Source: Bacteroidia bacterium Ga0077558
GTDB taxonomy: Bacteria > Bacteroidota > Bacteroidia > Chitinophagales > Chitinophagaceae
NCBI GenBank assembly: GCA_001464625.1
Contig: LNFJ01000031.1
Location: 49,672-113,671 of the forward strand
DNA length: 64,000 nt
Direction: 5' to 3'
Below the pieces are notes generated by a model that was given only the letters and a program-made list of their open reading frames with translations, had not been told where the DNA came from and made no database searches. Shown here one piece after another: positions 1 through 8,390 of this stretch; the stretch's first letter is position 1, and each line of letters begins with the position of its first letter. The position numbers and the translations under genes were made by a program.

Positions 1-743
1 ATACTGCATTTCTTGCTGTAGAATTTTTATCCAGCACAGCACCTGTCCACAAAATATGTGAGCAACCATTTATTGTTGCATCATCAGGATGAACGAATTC
101 ATATTTGGCGTTAATATTTTTCCGCAACTGTCTTGCCCAAGCAATTAATTTATCAGCCGGGTAATGTTCCAATCCCATAAAATTTTTCTGTATATCAACT
201 ATTGCATAAAAATTTCCCCCATAAGAAACATCTATTATCAATTCTCCTAAATCCGGGCAATTAACCAATAACTCTGTAGAATGCAAATATGCCGGCACAT
301 TCGTAAGCTTTACACTTTTTACTTTTGTCCCGCCTGAGGAGGAATGCATTTCGTAGTTGATCATCACCAATCCAGCCGGAGCTTCCATCCTCACCATTCC
401 CGGAATTTTCGGCTTTATCAAACCTTCTTCAATTGCAATAGTAATGGTGCCGATAGTTCCATGGCCGCACATCGGCAGGCAACCACTGGTTTCAATAAAT
501 AAAACGGCAACATCATTTTGTGGATCATGTGGTGGATAGAGAATACTTCCACTCATCATATCATGCCCCCTCGGTTCAAACATCAACCCTGTTCTTATCC
601 AGTCGTACTCCCGGAGAAAATGCTGTCGCTTTTCACTCATGTTCTTTCCTTCCAAAATTGGTCCGCCTTCTTTTACCAACCGAACAGGATTACCACAGGT
701 ATGTGCATCGATACAATTAAAAACAAAAGCCCCTGGCTTCATA
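1..743 (-). CDS. 4-hydroxyproline 2-epimerase (proline racemase family), 3' end outside window
   Basis: About 247 codons are visible on the minus strand from ATG at 743; the gene runs off the left edge. Family members have about 330 residues, so roughly the last 85 are missing. The motif MCGHGTIG (residues 91-98) carries the first catalytic cysteine, C92; HTCGNP (14-19) and an N-terminal IDAHT segment are also typical. The second catalytic cysteine (usual DRSPCGTG block) should lie just beyond the edge. Known role of the family: interconversion of trans-4-hydroxy-L-proline and cis-4-hydroxy-D-proline, or proline racemisation, or 3-hydroxyproline dehydration. The choice of 4-Hyp epimerase is supported by the dehydrogenase and DapA-like genes at 5.7-8.2 kb, which fit the same pathway. 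Cytoplasmic, no signal peptide. Confidence 0.85.
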
Positions 744-812
744 TCTTATTTTTAAAATGTCAACTAATAATTTTCATCCATCATCTTCTCCTGACTATTT
801 ACTAACGACTCC

Positions 813-1913
813 TTACTCTTTTACGGCTACTCCTACCATACTATCTGCTGTACCATAATACAAGAACCACTTCCCTTTAAAAAAAACCAGTCCTTCCACA
901 AAGGTTGTTCCTGCTTTATATTGTCCTTTTATTTCATGCGATAGATCAGGTTTAATAAAATAATTGTCGCTACGCTCCAGTAAAATTGAAGGGTCGTTTA
1001 TAGCAAACAAAGCCTGTCCGCCGCAATAGGTTCCTTGGGGAATAGTGGGGTCAGCATTTTCATCTTCAATATTCCTTCCATTATATAATAACAAAATTCC
1101 CTTGTCAGTGATCAATGCCGGTGGGCCTGGTTCTGTAAGATGGCTATCAAATTTTTTCTTTCTTGGAATCAATACAGGTCTTAATTCCTGGTTTTCTGTT
1201 ATTACGGGTGTCCAGTCAATCAGGTTTTCTGAATACGCAATATACATAGGGTTCTCGCCCCAATACATCCAATACTTGCCTTCAACTTTTGCAGCTACAA
1301 TTTTATCGTTCACCAGTTTTGTTACTACCGAACCTGACTTACTCCATACATTTAAAAATTTAGCGTTGTATGCTTTTGCAAAAGCAGGGCCTTGTTTTTT
1401 CCAAGTAATTAAATCCGTGGATGTAGCCACACTTAACCTGGCCACATCACGGTTCCAACTGGTATATAATAATACGTAGGAACCATCCTCTTTTTCTACA
1501 ATCCGTGGGTCTTCGCAGCCACCGGGGTAATCATATTTCATAAACGCACTGCTATCCGGATACAACACCGGGTCTTTCTGTTTTATAAAGTGAATACCAT
1601 CATCGCTTTCTGCCAAACCAATTCTGGATGTACGCATACCTATCGCTGTACCCGGTATATCTTCTGCCCGAAATAAAATATAGACTTTGCCGTTACGAAC
1701 AATCGCTGCTGGGTTAAATACATCTGCTTTCTGCCATTGTACCATTTCTTTTTTAATCGGATCAAAAAATAAAGCCGTAGAATCCGCTTGCATAATGGGA
1801 TTAAAAGCCGGCTTTACAAATCCCGTCATCTGCCATGATTGATCTTTTGTTTGTGCCTCCATTGCAAAAGGAAATAGTAACAGAAGTGTAATTAGTATAA
1901 CTGTTTTTATCAT
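813..1913 (-). CDS. Secreted GH130-family beta-mannoside phosphorylase or mannosidase
   Basis: This 366-residue protein has a signal peptide (1-20, ending EAQ) and a five-bladed GH130-type fold. Recognisable segments are FNPAAI (66-71), FRAED (81-85), the CEDPRI block (133-138) that carries the family's conserved catalytic aspartate, the TEPGPPALI stretch and a C-terminal FLYYGTADS. GH130 enzymes phosphorolyse or hydrolyse beta-1,4- or beta-1,2-linked mannosides. The export signal puts this copy in the periplasm, where free phosphate use is less certain, so a hydrolytic GH130 (as known for periplasmic beta-1,2-mannosidases of Bacteroides) is the better guess. It lies 69 bp upstream of the epimerase gene on the same strand and is divergent from the gene at 1970. 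Substrate is not determined. Confidence 0.8.
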   Translation of the reverse strand: MIKTVILITLLLLFPFAMEAQTKDQSWQMTGFVKPAFNPIMQADSTALFFDPIKKEMVQWQKADVFNPAAIVRNGKVYILFRAEDIPGTAIGMRTSRIGLAESDDGIHFIKQKDPVLYPDSSAFMKYDYPGGCEDPRIVEKEDGSYVLLYTSWNRDVARLSVATSTDLITWKKQGPAFAKAYNAKFLNVWSKSGSVVTKLVNDKIVAAKVEGKYWMYWGENPMYIAYSENLIDWTPVITENQELRPVLIPRKKKFDSHLTEPGPPALITDKGILLLYNGRNIEDENADPTIPQGTYCGGQALFAINDPSILLERSDNYFIKPDLSHEIKGQYKAGTTFVEGLVFFKGKWFLYYGTADSMVGVAVKE

Positions 1914-1969
1914 TTTAAATCCCCCATAAATAAAACTCTTTGTGTAAATTCGTAATATATTGCTTGCAA

Positions 1970-3244
1970 ATGGAAACTTACGGAAAGATACTACTCATCG
2001 CCATGCCAGCCTTCCTTCTGCTTGTACTTTTTGAAAAATGGTATGGCTGGCGCAAAGGAAAAGATACCGTCCGCAATATGGATATGGTGAGCAGCCTTAG
2101 CAGTGGCGTTACCAATGTTACCAAAGATGTAATTGGCTTATACCTGGTGATCCTATCGTACCCATTTTTTCTAAACAATATAGCTGTTACAAGTATCCAG
2201 GCAACGATACCGGTTTATATCATTGCTTTTTTTGCATTGGATTTTGCCGGCTATTGGGTACATCGTCTTCAGCATGTAAACAATTTTTTCTGGAATGGCC
2301 ATATAGTTCATCACAGCAGCGAAGAATTTAATTTGGCCTGTGCGTTGCGACAAAGCATTTCATCCATTGTAAAAATATTTGCCATTTTTTTATTGCCCGC
2401 AGCCTTATTGGGTGTTCCGGCAGAAGTAATTGGCGTTGTTGCCCCGTTGCATTTGTTTGCACAGTTCTGGTACCATACCCAGCATATCAACCGTATGGGG
2501 TTTTTGGAAAAAATAATCGTCACCCCTTCTCATCATAGAGTGCACCATGCTATCAATCCGGAGTATATCGATAAAAACTACGGGCAGATATTTATTTTTT
2601 GGGATAGATGGTTTGGGACTTTTCAAGAAGAGCTTCCCAATGTACCACCCGTTTATGGTATTACCCGACCGGTTCGTACCTGGAATCCGATCAAAATTAA
2701 TTTTCAGCATGTATGGTTGCTGATAAAAGATGCGTGGCGCACCAACAACTGGAAAGACAAATTTTTGTTATGGTTTAAACCAACCGGCTACCGCCCTGCT
2801 GATGTGGCGGCTAAATATCCGGTGTATAAAATTGAGGATGTTTATCATTTTGATAAATATGATACCCGTACTTCACCAGCCTTTAATACCTGGTGCTGGG
2901 TGCAATTATTAATGTTGTTATTATTTACCAGCTACCTGTTTGGCAATATTGCATTGCTGAACAGTTTAGACAAATCCTATATTATCTGGTATGGAGCTTT
3001 TCTTTTTTTAAGCGTATATGCACTCACCGATTTAATGGACCGGAGCCAATATGCAATTATTCCCGAAGTACTCCGCAGCGGCCTTGGTCTTTATTTTTTA
3101 TATACACAGAACGATTGGTTTGGTGCCAGCCAATGGCTTTCTTCTGTACATTATATTTTTGGTGCTTATTTTATTCTATCCATTTTTGTGGCAGGATGGT
3201 TTGTGCTAAAGCATAAGAGGGAAGATTCTATGGCAATTGCTTAG
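1970..3244 (+). CDS. Sterol desaturase / fatty acid hydroxylase family membrane protein
   Basis: An integral membrane di-iron enzyme of 424 residues. The histidine clusters of the family are all present: HRLQH (98-102), HIVHH (111-115), WYHTQH (167-172) and HHRVHH (188-193). Hydrophobic helices lie at about 5-22, 52-92, 130-165 and in the C-terminal 110 residues. The additional C-terminal helices after about residue 300 resemble the alkylglycerol monooxygenase/TMEM195 branch. The substrate is probably a lipid, but none can be assigned. An in-frame TTG lies 30 nt upstream, but ATG 1970 gives a normal start, METYGK. Divergent from GH130 with only 56 bp between start codons, so the promoters must be back to back. 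Confidence 0.82.
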   Translation: METYGKILLIAMPAFLLLVLFEKWYGWRKGKDTVRNMDMVSSLSSGVTNVTKDVIGLYLVILSYPFFLNNIAVTSIQATIPVYIIAFFALDFAGYWVHRLQHVNNFFWNGHIVHHSSEEFNLACALRQSISSIVKIFAIFLLPAALLGVPAEVIGVVAPLHLFAQFWYHTQHINRMGFLEKIIVTPSHHRVHHAINPEYIDKNYGQIFIFWDRWFGTFQEELPNVPPVYGITRPVRTWNPIKINFQHVWLLIKDAWRTNNWKDKFLLWFKPTGYRPADVAAKYPVYKIEDVYHFDKYDTRTSPAFNTWCWVQLLMLLLFTSYLFGNIALLNSLDKSYIIWYGAFLFLSVYALTDLMDRSQYAIIPEVLRSGLGLYFLYTQNDWFGASQWLSSVHYIFGAYFILSIFVAGWFVLKHKREDSMAIA

Positions 3245-3298
3245 TATTTTTTTACCACCTTATTACAACTATCAGCCCAATTGCGACCGAAGGTCTGT

Positions 3299-3333
3299 TA
3301 ATTTATTTTATTCCGGTTGAAGAGAATAAATTA
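3299..3333. terminator. AT-rich hairpin downstream of the desaturase gene
   Basis: Nine-base arms (TAATTTATT and AATAAATTA) separated by 17 nt, starting 54 bp after the stop at 3244. There is no good T-run, so this is a weak terminator candidate. It sits in a 301-bp gene-free stretch (3245-3545) that otherwise shows only the promoter box listed next. Confidence 0.3.
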
Positions 3334-3488
3334 ATCACTCTTGTACGTTCTCATCTCTATTCAGCATATTAGAAGTTTTCCTTCTCCTTTTTTAGCTCTT
3401 GTTATAAAGCATTGCTTGGAACTCCCAATTGTTGAAAACCTGTTTACAATTGCCCCCCGCTAATACTCAAGCCCGCAGGTGAATATTC

Positions 3489-3496
3489 TACTTTTG
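3489..3496 (+). promoter_or_regulatory. Bacteroidota -7 box (TAnnTTTG) before the TPR-Ppx gene
   Basis: TACTTTTG matches the Bacteroidota primary-sigma -7 consensus exactly, 49 bp upstream of ATG 3546. No convincing TTG at -33 was found at the expected 17-23 bp spacing, so the call rests on the -7 box alone. Confidence 0.35.
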
Positions 3497-3545
3497 TCTT
3501 TAAGTTTCAACACTTCGTTTATTGTGTTAATTCAACCTTGCAGCT

Positions 3546-4955
3546 ATGTTATTCAAAAAGCTATTCCCGATTTTATTTTTATTTGTTGTGGTGAATGCAA
3601 CGGCGCAGCCCATTAAAACACAGACAACCGCTCAGTTACTAAAAACAGCCAGCACTCTTTTGCAAGCCCAGCAATTGGAAGCAGCAGAAGAATATTATAA
3701 CACGGCACTTACAAAAGCCATTGCAGCCAAGAACTCTTACCACCAGGCACAGGCATATGAAGGCTTAGGAAATATTTATAATAAAACAAACCAGCAAACA
3801 CAGGCTATAGCAGCTTACCAAAAGGCAGTTAAATTTTACAAATCACTCAACATGACAGTGATCGCTGATGTGGTGAACAATCAATTAAGGGGTTTGCTTG
3901 GCTTTGGCGATCTGTATGCTGGCGTAGAAATTGGTGCCAAAGGAATTAAACTCAGCATCATTGAAGTTAAGATCGATAAAAACGGGGAAAATGATTACAC
4001 GTTGAAATTGGATAGTGCTATCAACACAGATGCCGCAGCTTTATCTTACCAAAGTGAAAAAGAAACTTTTGATGCCGTAACTATTTTTTACAATATCATC
4101 CGGGAAAAGTATGAAATTCCTGCTTCAAAAATTCATATCGTTATCAGTAGTGGATTAAAACAAGAACTGGATAAATATAATAAAGTAGAATATTTTGCGA
4201 ATGTAGTGCGACCTAAAGACCTCGATCCCAAAATAAAGATCAATTATATCACTGTTGAGCAAGAAGCAGAATTGAGCTTTAAAGGAATTGTTCCTTCCAT
4301 CAACCGCCTCACAGCTAACCAACTTGATGTTGGAAGTGGCAATACCAAAGGTGGTTATATCAACAGCAGGCGAAGTTTCATCCCAGTAACTTTTCCGTTT
4401 GGCACCAAATCTTTTCAACGTTTGCTGGAGGAAAAAATGCCAGGCAATGCAAAAATTGATGACTACCTGAAAGCTGCTGAAAAAATTATTGTTGACAGTC
4501 TTGGCAGAATGATCGTTTACCAATTCAGGGACAAACCAGATTTTAAATCAAGAGATATTATTTATGTATCCGGCGGTGTAGTGTGGGCAATAGCCTCATT
4601 AATGCACCCGGAGCTAATAAAACAAAATCATGTAGAACTGAACCAGGAAGATATTGCCAATTTCCGCAAACTGGTGTACAGCGATTATGAAAGTCTTATC
4701 AACCCTGATTTAAAAAATCGGTTAAATGAAGATGATGCAAGAGCATCACTGGAAAATATAAAACGGGTTGTAAAAACCTATGACCAAAAAGCATTGCTTT
4801 CAGGAACCATCTGGTTAGATGAAGTGATTAAGCATGTCAATACAATGAATGCTTCAAAGAAACTTATTTTTCCAAGATATGCGTATGTAGGCTGGATAAG
4901 CGGATACATCATGGATAAGATCAGCAAGCAGTACACGGGGCTTGCGAGTCGTTAA
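3546..4955 (+). CDS. Secreted TPR protein fused to a Ppx/GppA-like actin-fold domain
   Basis: This 469-residue protein has a signal peptide (1-20, cleavage near ATA-Q), two to three TPR units (about 28-112, with AYEGLGNIYNK and AIAAYQKAVKFY), then a domain with exopolyphosphatase/GppA features. These are DLYAGVEIGAKGIKLSIIEV (122-141) like the phosphate-1 loop, EQEAELSF (238-245) like the Ppx EEARL motif, LDVGSGNTKGGY (260-271) like phosphate-2, and PFGTKSF (284-290). Cytoplasmic Ppx/GppA enzymes cleave polyphosphate or pppGpp; export makes ATP or pppGpp unlikely as substrate, so polyphosphate or a non-catalytic binding role are both possible. Convergent with phnA, 18 bp between stops. ppk1 lies 10 kb away. 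The family assignment is motif based; the function is inference. Confidence 0.65.
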   Translation: MLFKKLFPILFLFVVVNATAQPIKTQTTAQLLKTASTLLQAQQLEAAEEYYNTALTKAIAAKNSYHQAQAYEGLGNIYNKTNQQTQAIAAYQKAVKFYKSLNMTVIADVVNNQLRGLLGFGDLYAGVEIGAKGIKLSIIEVKIDKNGENDYTLKLDSAINTDAAALSYQSEKETFDAVTIFYNIIREKYEIPASKIHIVISSGLKQELDKYNKVEYFANVVRPKDLDPKIKINYITVEQEAELSFKGIVPSINRLTANQLDVGSGNTKGGYINSRRSFIPVTFPFGTKSFQRLLEEKMPGNAKIDDYLKAAEKIIVDSLGRMIVYQFRDKPDFKSRDIIYVSGGVVWAIASLMHPELIKQNHVELNQEDIANFRKLVYSDYESLINPDLKNRLNEDDARASLENIKRVVKTYDQKALLSGTIWLDEVIKHVNTMNASKKLIFPRYAYVGWISGYIMDKISKQYTGLASR

Positions 4956-4973
4956 ACAAAACTATCTGTATAA

Positions 4974-5552
4974 TTATCCTTGCTTACGCAGGTATTTTGT
5001 AAGTATTACAATTTGCTGCCCTTCTACTCTGCCTTCAATTTGCTCAGTATTATCGGGTACTAAACGAATGTTGCGTACTACCGTTCCCACTTTTGCATTA
5101 ATGGTAGAGCCTTTTACATCTAATGATTTTGTGAGCACAACCGCATCACCGTTTTGCAGAATAGCACCATAGCAATCTTTGTGTAAAACAACTGCACTAT
5201 CATTTTCATGATCGCCGCTGGCTTTGGCCCAGGCAAGGCGTTCATCATCGAGGTACATGAGATCAATACTATCTGCAGCCCAGCTTTCATTGCGTAAACG
5301 ATTTAGCATTCTCCACGCCATTACTTGTACGGCAGGCACCTCACTCCACATGCTGGTGGTTAGGCATTGCCAGTGTGTATTATCTAATTCTTCTTTCTTT
5401 TCTATTTGTGCTAAACATTTCGGGCAAATTAATATTGCATCATCCATATTGCCGGTGGCAGGTGGCACTTCATATACTTTCAAATTTTCTGTGGCCTCAC
5501 ATAATTCGCATTTGTTGCCGCTACGCTGAATTAATAAATCTTCTTGCTTCAT
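4974..5552 (-). CDS. phnA: PhnA/YjdM family zinc-ribbon protein
   Basis: This 192-residue protein has an N-terminal zinc ribbon (C15-x2-C18, C43-x2-C46) and the characteristic C-terminal PhnA domain: DCYGAILQNGDAVVLTKSLDVKGS followed by KVGTVVRNIRLVPDNTEQIEG, a KOW-like beta barrel. The family was once linked to alkylphosphonate use, but the E. coli homologue YjdM has no proven role in it, and no phosphonate genes are seen here. The middle section (TTSMWSEVPAVQVMAWRML) is the extension usual in the longer, about 190-residue Bacteroidota form. Single gene, cytoplasmic, with its 5' side facing a dispersed palindromic repeat. Confidence 0.82.
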   Translation of the reverse strand: MKQEDLLIQRSGNKCELCEATENLKVYEVPPATGNMDDAILICPKCLAQIEKKEELDNTHWQCLTTSMWSEVPAVQVMAWRMLNRLRNESWAADSIDLMYLDDERLAWAKASGDHENDSAVVLHKDCYGAILQNGDAVVLTKSLDVKGSTINAKVGTVVRNIRLVPDNTEQIEGRVEGQQIVILTKYLRKQG

Positions 5553-5622
5553 AAAAATTTAATTGAAGGCGGCGAAAGTAGCCAAATTAAATTGATAATG
5601 AAACTTAAACATATCAGGGTCT

Positions 5623-5707
5623 TGTCATTCCGACGATGGAGGAATATGAGAGATTAAAACTATAAAAGCAATAGAAAGTTTGAGATGCCTCGTTCCTCGG
5701 CATGACA
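5623..5707. repeat. Imperfect palindromic dispersed repeat (TGTCATTCCGA type)
   Basis: An 85-bp stretch begins TGTCATTCCGACGATGGAGG and ends with a near inverted copy, CCTCGGCATGACA. The outer 11 bases pair at 10 of 11 positions and the pairing continues with gaps inwards. It fills the space between the phnA start and the dehydrogenase stop. The same kind of element (GTCATTCCGA...GAATGACA) is common between genes of many Bacteroidota; its mobility is unproven. Confidence 0.6.
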
Positions 5708-5749
5708 AAACTCCGAAAGACTGGAGGTCGTGGGAATAAGCATAAAAAA

Positions 5750-7234
5750 TTATTTCAAAACATCTTTTGTCAATTCACTATTCACAGTACGCCATATCCC
5801 CAACGGGTTTTCATTCTTCAATTCATCAGGTAATAATTCGTTGACCCAATTTTGAAAAGCAATGGGTCTTGCAAAACGTTTTATTCCATCTGCGCCAACA
5901 GACGTAAACCTGGAATCCGTTGTTGATGGGAAAGGACCACCGTGGTGCATACTTAAACAAACTTCCACACCTGTTGGCACACTGTTTAAAATCAACCGAC
6001 CACAAATATTTTTTGCAGCGTCCACTATTTTCTCGTGAATCTGCATATCACCATCGGTTGCCATTAATGTAACTGTTAGTTGCCCTTCCAATTTATTGGC
6101 AACCTGCAACATCTCTTTCATATCCTTACAACGAACTACTAATGAGTAGGGGCCAAATACTTCCTGGTGCAACACAGGATTGCTTAAAAATGTTTGCCCA
6201 TTGGTAGATGCAATGGTTGGACTTCCCTGATTCAACTCTGGCTTTGTTTCGCTGAACGCAACCGTATCAACTCCTTTTTGTGAAAGTGCATGATCTTTTT
6301 TCTTACGGTAATTTTTAAAAATGCCGGGATGCAACATGGTGCCCGGAGCAATCTTAGTAATTTCTTTTCCCAGCTCTTCAATAAAAGCATTTAACTCTTT
6401 ACCATCAAGACCAATGATGATACCGGGATTGGTACAAAACTGTCCTACACCTAATGTAATGGAACCTGCATACATTTTAGCAATTGCCTTTGCATCAGTT
6501 TTCATTTTCTCCGGCAATAAAAAAACAGGATTAACACTTCCCATTTCTGCAAACACCGGAATAGGTTCTTTCCGTTGATTGCCCCAATCAAATAATTGTT
6601 TCCCTCCAGCATACGATCCTGTAAATCCAACTGCTTTTGTATAAGTATGTGTTACCAATGCTTTACCAACTTCAATACTTGCACCATTTACATGCGCAAA
6701 AATTCCTTCCGGCATATTGCAATCAGCCGCCGCTTTTAAAATGGCTTTCGCCACCATCTCACTTGTTTGTGCATGGGCAGGATGTGCTTTTACAATAACC
6801 GGGCAACCGGCAGCAAAGGCACAAGCTGTATCACCACCAGCAGTAGAATAAGCAAAAGGGAAATTACTTGCACCAAAAACAACCACTGGCCCCAATGGCA
6901 CCAGCATTTTTCTGATGTCTGGTTTAGGTGGTGCTTTATCAGGAATAGCAGTATCAATTCTTGCTTCCAGCCACTCTCCTTTTTCGCAGGCATCAGCATA
7001 TTGATTCAATTGAAAAACTGTTCTACCTCTTTCGCCCCGCAATCTTGCTTCTGGTAAATTCGTTTCTTCTCCGGCAATCTTTAATAACTCATCGCCGCAA
7101 GCTTCTAATTCTTTAGCAATGGCCCGCATAAAATTGGCCCGTTGCTGTAAGGGTAATTTACGGTAAACATAAAAGGCTTTCCATGCCTGTTGCATTACTT
7201 CTTCTATTTCTTGTGCTGTTGCGTCTTGGAACAT
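5750..7234 (-). CDS. Alpha-ketoglutaric semialdehyde (2,5-dioxovalerate) dehydrogenase
   Basis: An aldehyde dehydrogenase of 494 residues from the chosen ATG (MFQDAT). FGASNFPFAYSTAGGDTA (120-137), VGFTGS (202-207), the general-base glutamate E230 in FAEMGS and the nucleophile C267 in GQFCTNPG are all present. The FGASNFPFA loop and the SVNPVFLLP stretch are typical of the NADP-dependent KGSADH branch, which oxidises 2,5-dioxopentanoate to 2-oxoglutarate, the last step of hydroxyproline and pentose/aldarate pathways. An in-frame ATG at 7306 would overlap the upstream DapA-like gene by 32 bp and give an unconvincing N-terminus, so 7234 is preferred. It follows the DapA-like gene by 40 bp, likely one transcript. 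Confidence 0.85.
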   Translation of the reverse strand: MFQDATAQEIEEVMQQAWKAFYVYRKLPLQQRANFMRAIAKELEACGDELLKIAGEETNLPEARLRGERGRTVFQLNQYADACEKGEWLEARIDTAIPDKAPPKPDIRKMLVPLGPVVVFGASNFPFAYSTAGGDTACAFAAGCPVIVKAHPAHAQTSEMVAKAILKAAADCNMPEGIFAHVNGASIEVGKALVTHTYTKAVGFTGSYAGGKQLFDWGNQRKEPIPVFAEMGSVNPVFLLPEKMKTDAKAIAKMYAGSITLGVGQFCTNPGIIIGLDGKELNAFIEELGKEITKIAPGTMLHPGIFKNYRKKKDHALSQKGVDTVAFSETKPELNQGSPTIASTNGQTFLSNPVLHQEVFGPYSLVVRCKDMKEMLQVANKLEGQLTVTLMATDGDMQIHEKIVDAAKNICGRLILNSVPTGVEVCLSMHHGGPFPSTTDSRFTSVGADGIKRFARPIAFQNWVNELLPDELKNENPLGIWRTVNSELTKDVLK

Positions 7235-7274
7235 TTGATTGTAATTATTTTTATTAGTGATTACTAATGATTGA

Positions 7275-8177
7275 TTATAGTTTCGGTCGTGTAGCAATAC
7301 CATCATTAATTATTTTCAGCACTCTTTCCCGTTCTTCTCCTTCAATTGCTAAACGTGGTGCTCTTACATTTTCGCTACCAATTCCTGCTTGCGTTTCAGC
7401 CAATTTAATATACTGCACTAACTTTGGATGAATATCCAACTCAAGCAACGGCATAAACCAACGATAGATCTTTGTTGCTTCTGCTATTTTACCGGCTTTT
7501 ACTAATTTATAAATGGCAACGGTTTCTGCAGGGAAAGCACAAACTAATCCTGCTACTAATCCATCTGCTCCTAACACCAATTCTTCCATTGCCAAAGTAT
7601 CTACACCGCATAGAATTTTATAGCGGTCGCCAAAGCGATTGATCAATCTTGTAACGTTGGTAACATCTCTTGTGCTTTCTTTTATCGCCGTAATATTTTT
7701 ACTGGATTGAAGTTCATCAAACATATCAGGTGTTACATCTATTTTATAATCAACCGGGTTGTTGTAGATCATAATCGGCAAATCAGTAGAAGCGGCTATT
7801 GTTCTGAAATAGGTAACAGTTTCCCTATGATCGCTTTTGTAACGCATCGGTGGTAATATCATTAATCCGGCGGCACCCCATGCTTTTGCCATTTCCGCCT
7901 GGCGGATGGCTTCTTTTGTAGATCCTTCAGCTATATTAATTATTACCGGCACTTTACCAGCTACTTCTGCTACGGCAAATTTTACCAGTTTTTCTTTTTC
8001 CTCTGTGGTCAATACACTGGCTTCACCTAAGGTGCCGCCAAGTATAATACCCGTTACACCTGCCGCTAATTGAGCATCCAGGTTTATTTTAAATAATGGT
8101 AGATCCAATTCGTCGTTTGCCGTAAATTTTGTGGTAAGTGCGGGCATTACACCCTCCCATTGAAATGACATACTCAT
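7275..8177 (-). CDS. DapA-fold aldolase/deaminase, probable 1-pyrroline-4-hydroxy-2-carboxylate deaminase
   Basis: A 300-residue TIM-barrel protein of the dihydrodipicolinate synthase/N-acetylneuraminate lyase family. The Schiff-base lysine is K166 in AIKEST, with the catalytic tyrosine Y138 in YNNP; the substrate loop reads GGTLGE (47-52) in place of the DapA GTTGE. Known members deaminate the hydroxypyrroline carboxylate formed from D-hydroxyproline to 2,5-dioxovalerate; others are dihydrodipicolinate synthases or keto-deoxy-sugar aldolases. Pairing with a semialdehyde dehydrogenase and, 7 kb on, a hydroxyproline epimerase makes the deaminase role the best fit, but it is inferred from context. 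Confidence 0.75.
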   Translation of the reverse strand: MSMSFQWEGVMPALTTKFTANDELDLPLFKINLDAQLAAGVTGIILGGTLGEASVLTTEEKEKLVKFAVAEVAGKVPVIINIAEGSTKEAIRQAEMAKAWGAAGLMILPPMRYKSDHRETVTYFRTIAASTDLPIMIYNNPVDYKIDVTPDMFDELQSSKNITAIKESTRDVTNVTRLINRFGDRYKILCGVDTLAMEELVLGADGLVAGLVCAFPAETVAIYKLVKAGKIAEATKIYRWFMPLLELDIHPKLVQYIKLAETQAGIGSENVRAPRLAIEGEERERVLKIINDGIATRPKL

Positions 8178-8390
8178 TGATTTTAAAGTTGATAGGAATG
8201 TTTGACCGTTTAAAGATTATTACCCGAAAAGGCAAAACAAAAAGAGGCTTAAAGGTAAGGCTTCATCACCGTTTATCCACAAGGCATAACAAACGGTTGC
8301 CTGATATCGCAAAGAGTGCTTTTGTACGGGAAATAATCATTAATTTTCATCTTCGAAATTTAAGATGCCTTCATATAAAATCAACTGTAA

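Noticed and set aside
1045..1479. A 144-codon plus-strand frame opposite the GH130 gene
   Set aside because: Antisense shadow of a well-supported gene; no domain and no start context.
7235..7306. Upstream start for the semialdehyde dehydrogenase
   Set aside because: It overlaps the DapA-like gene and codes for an asparagine-rich stretch unlike the family.
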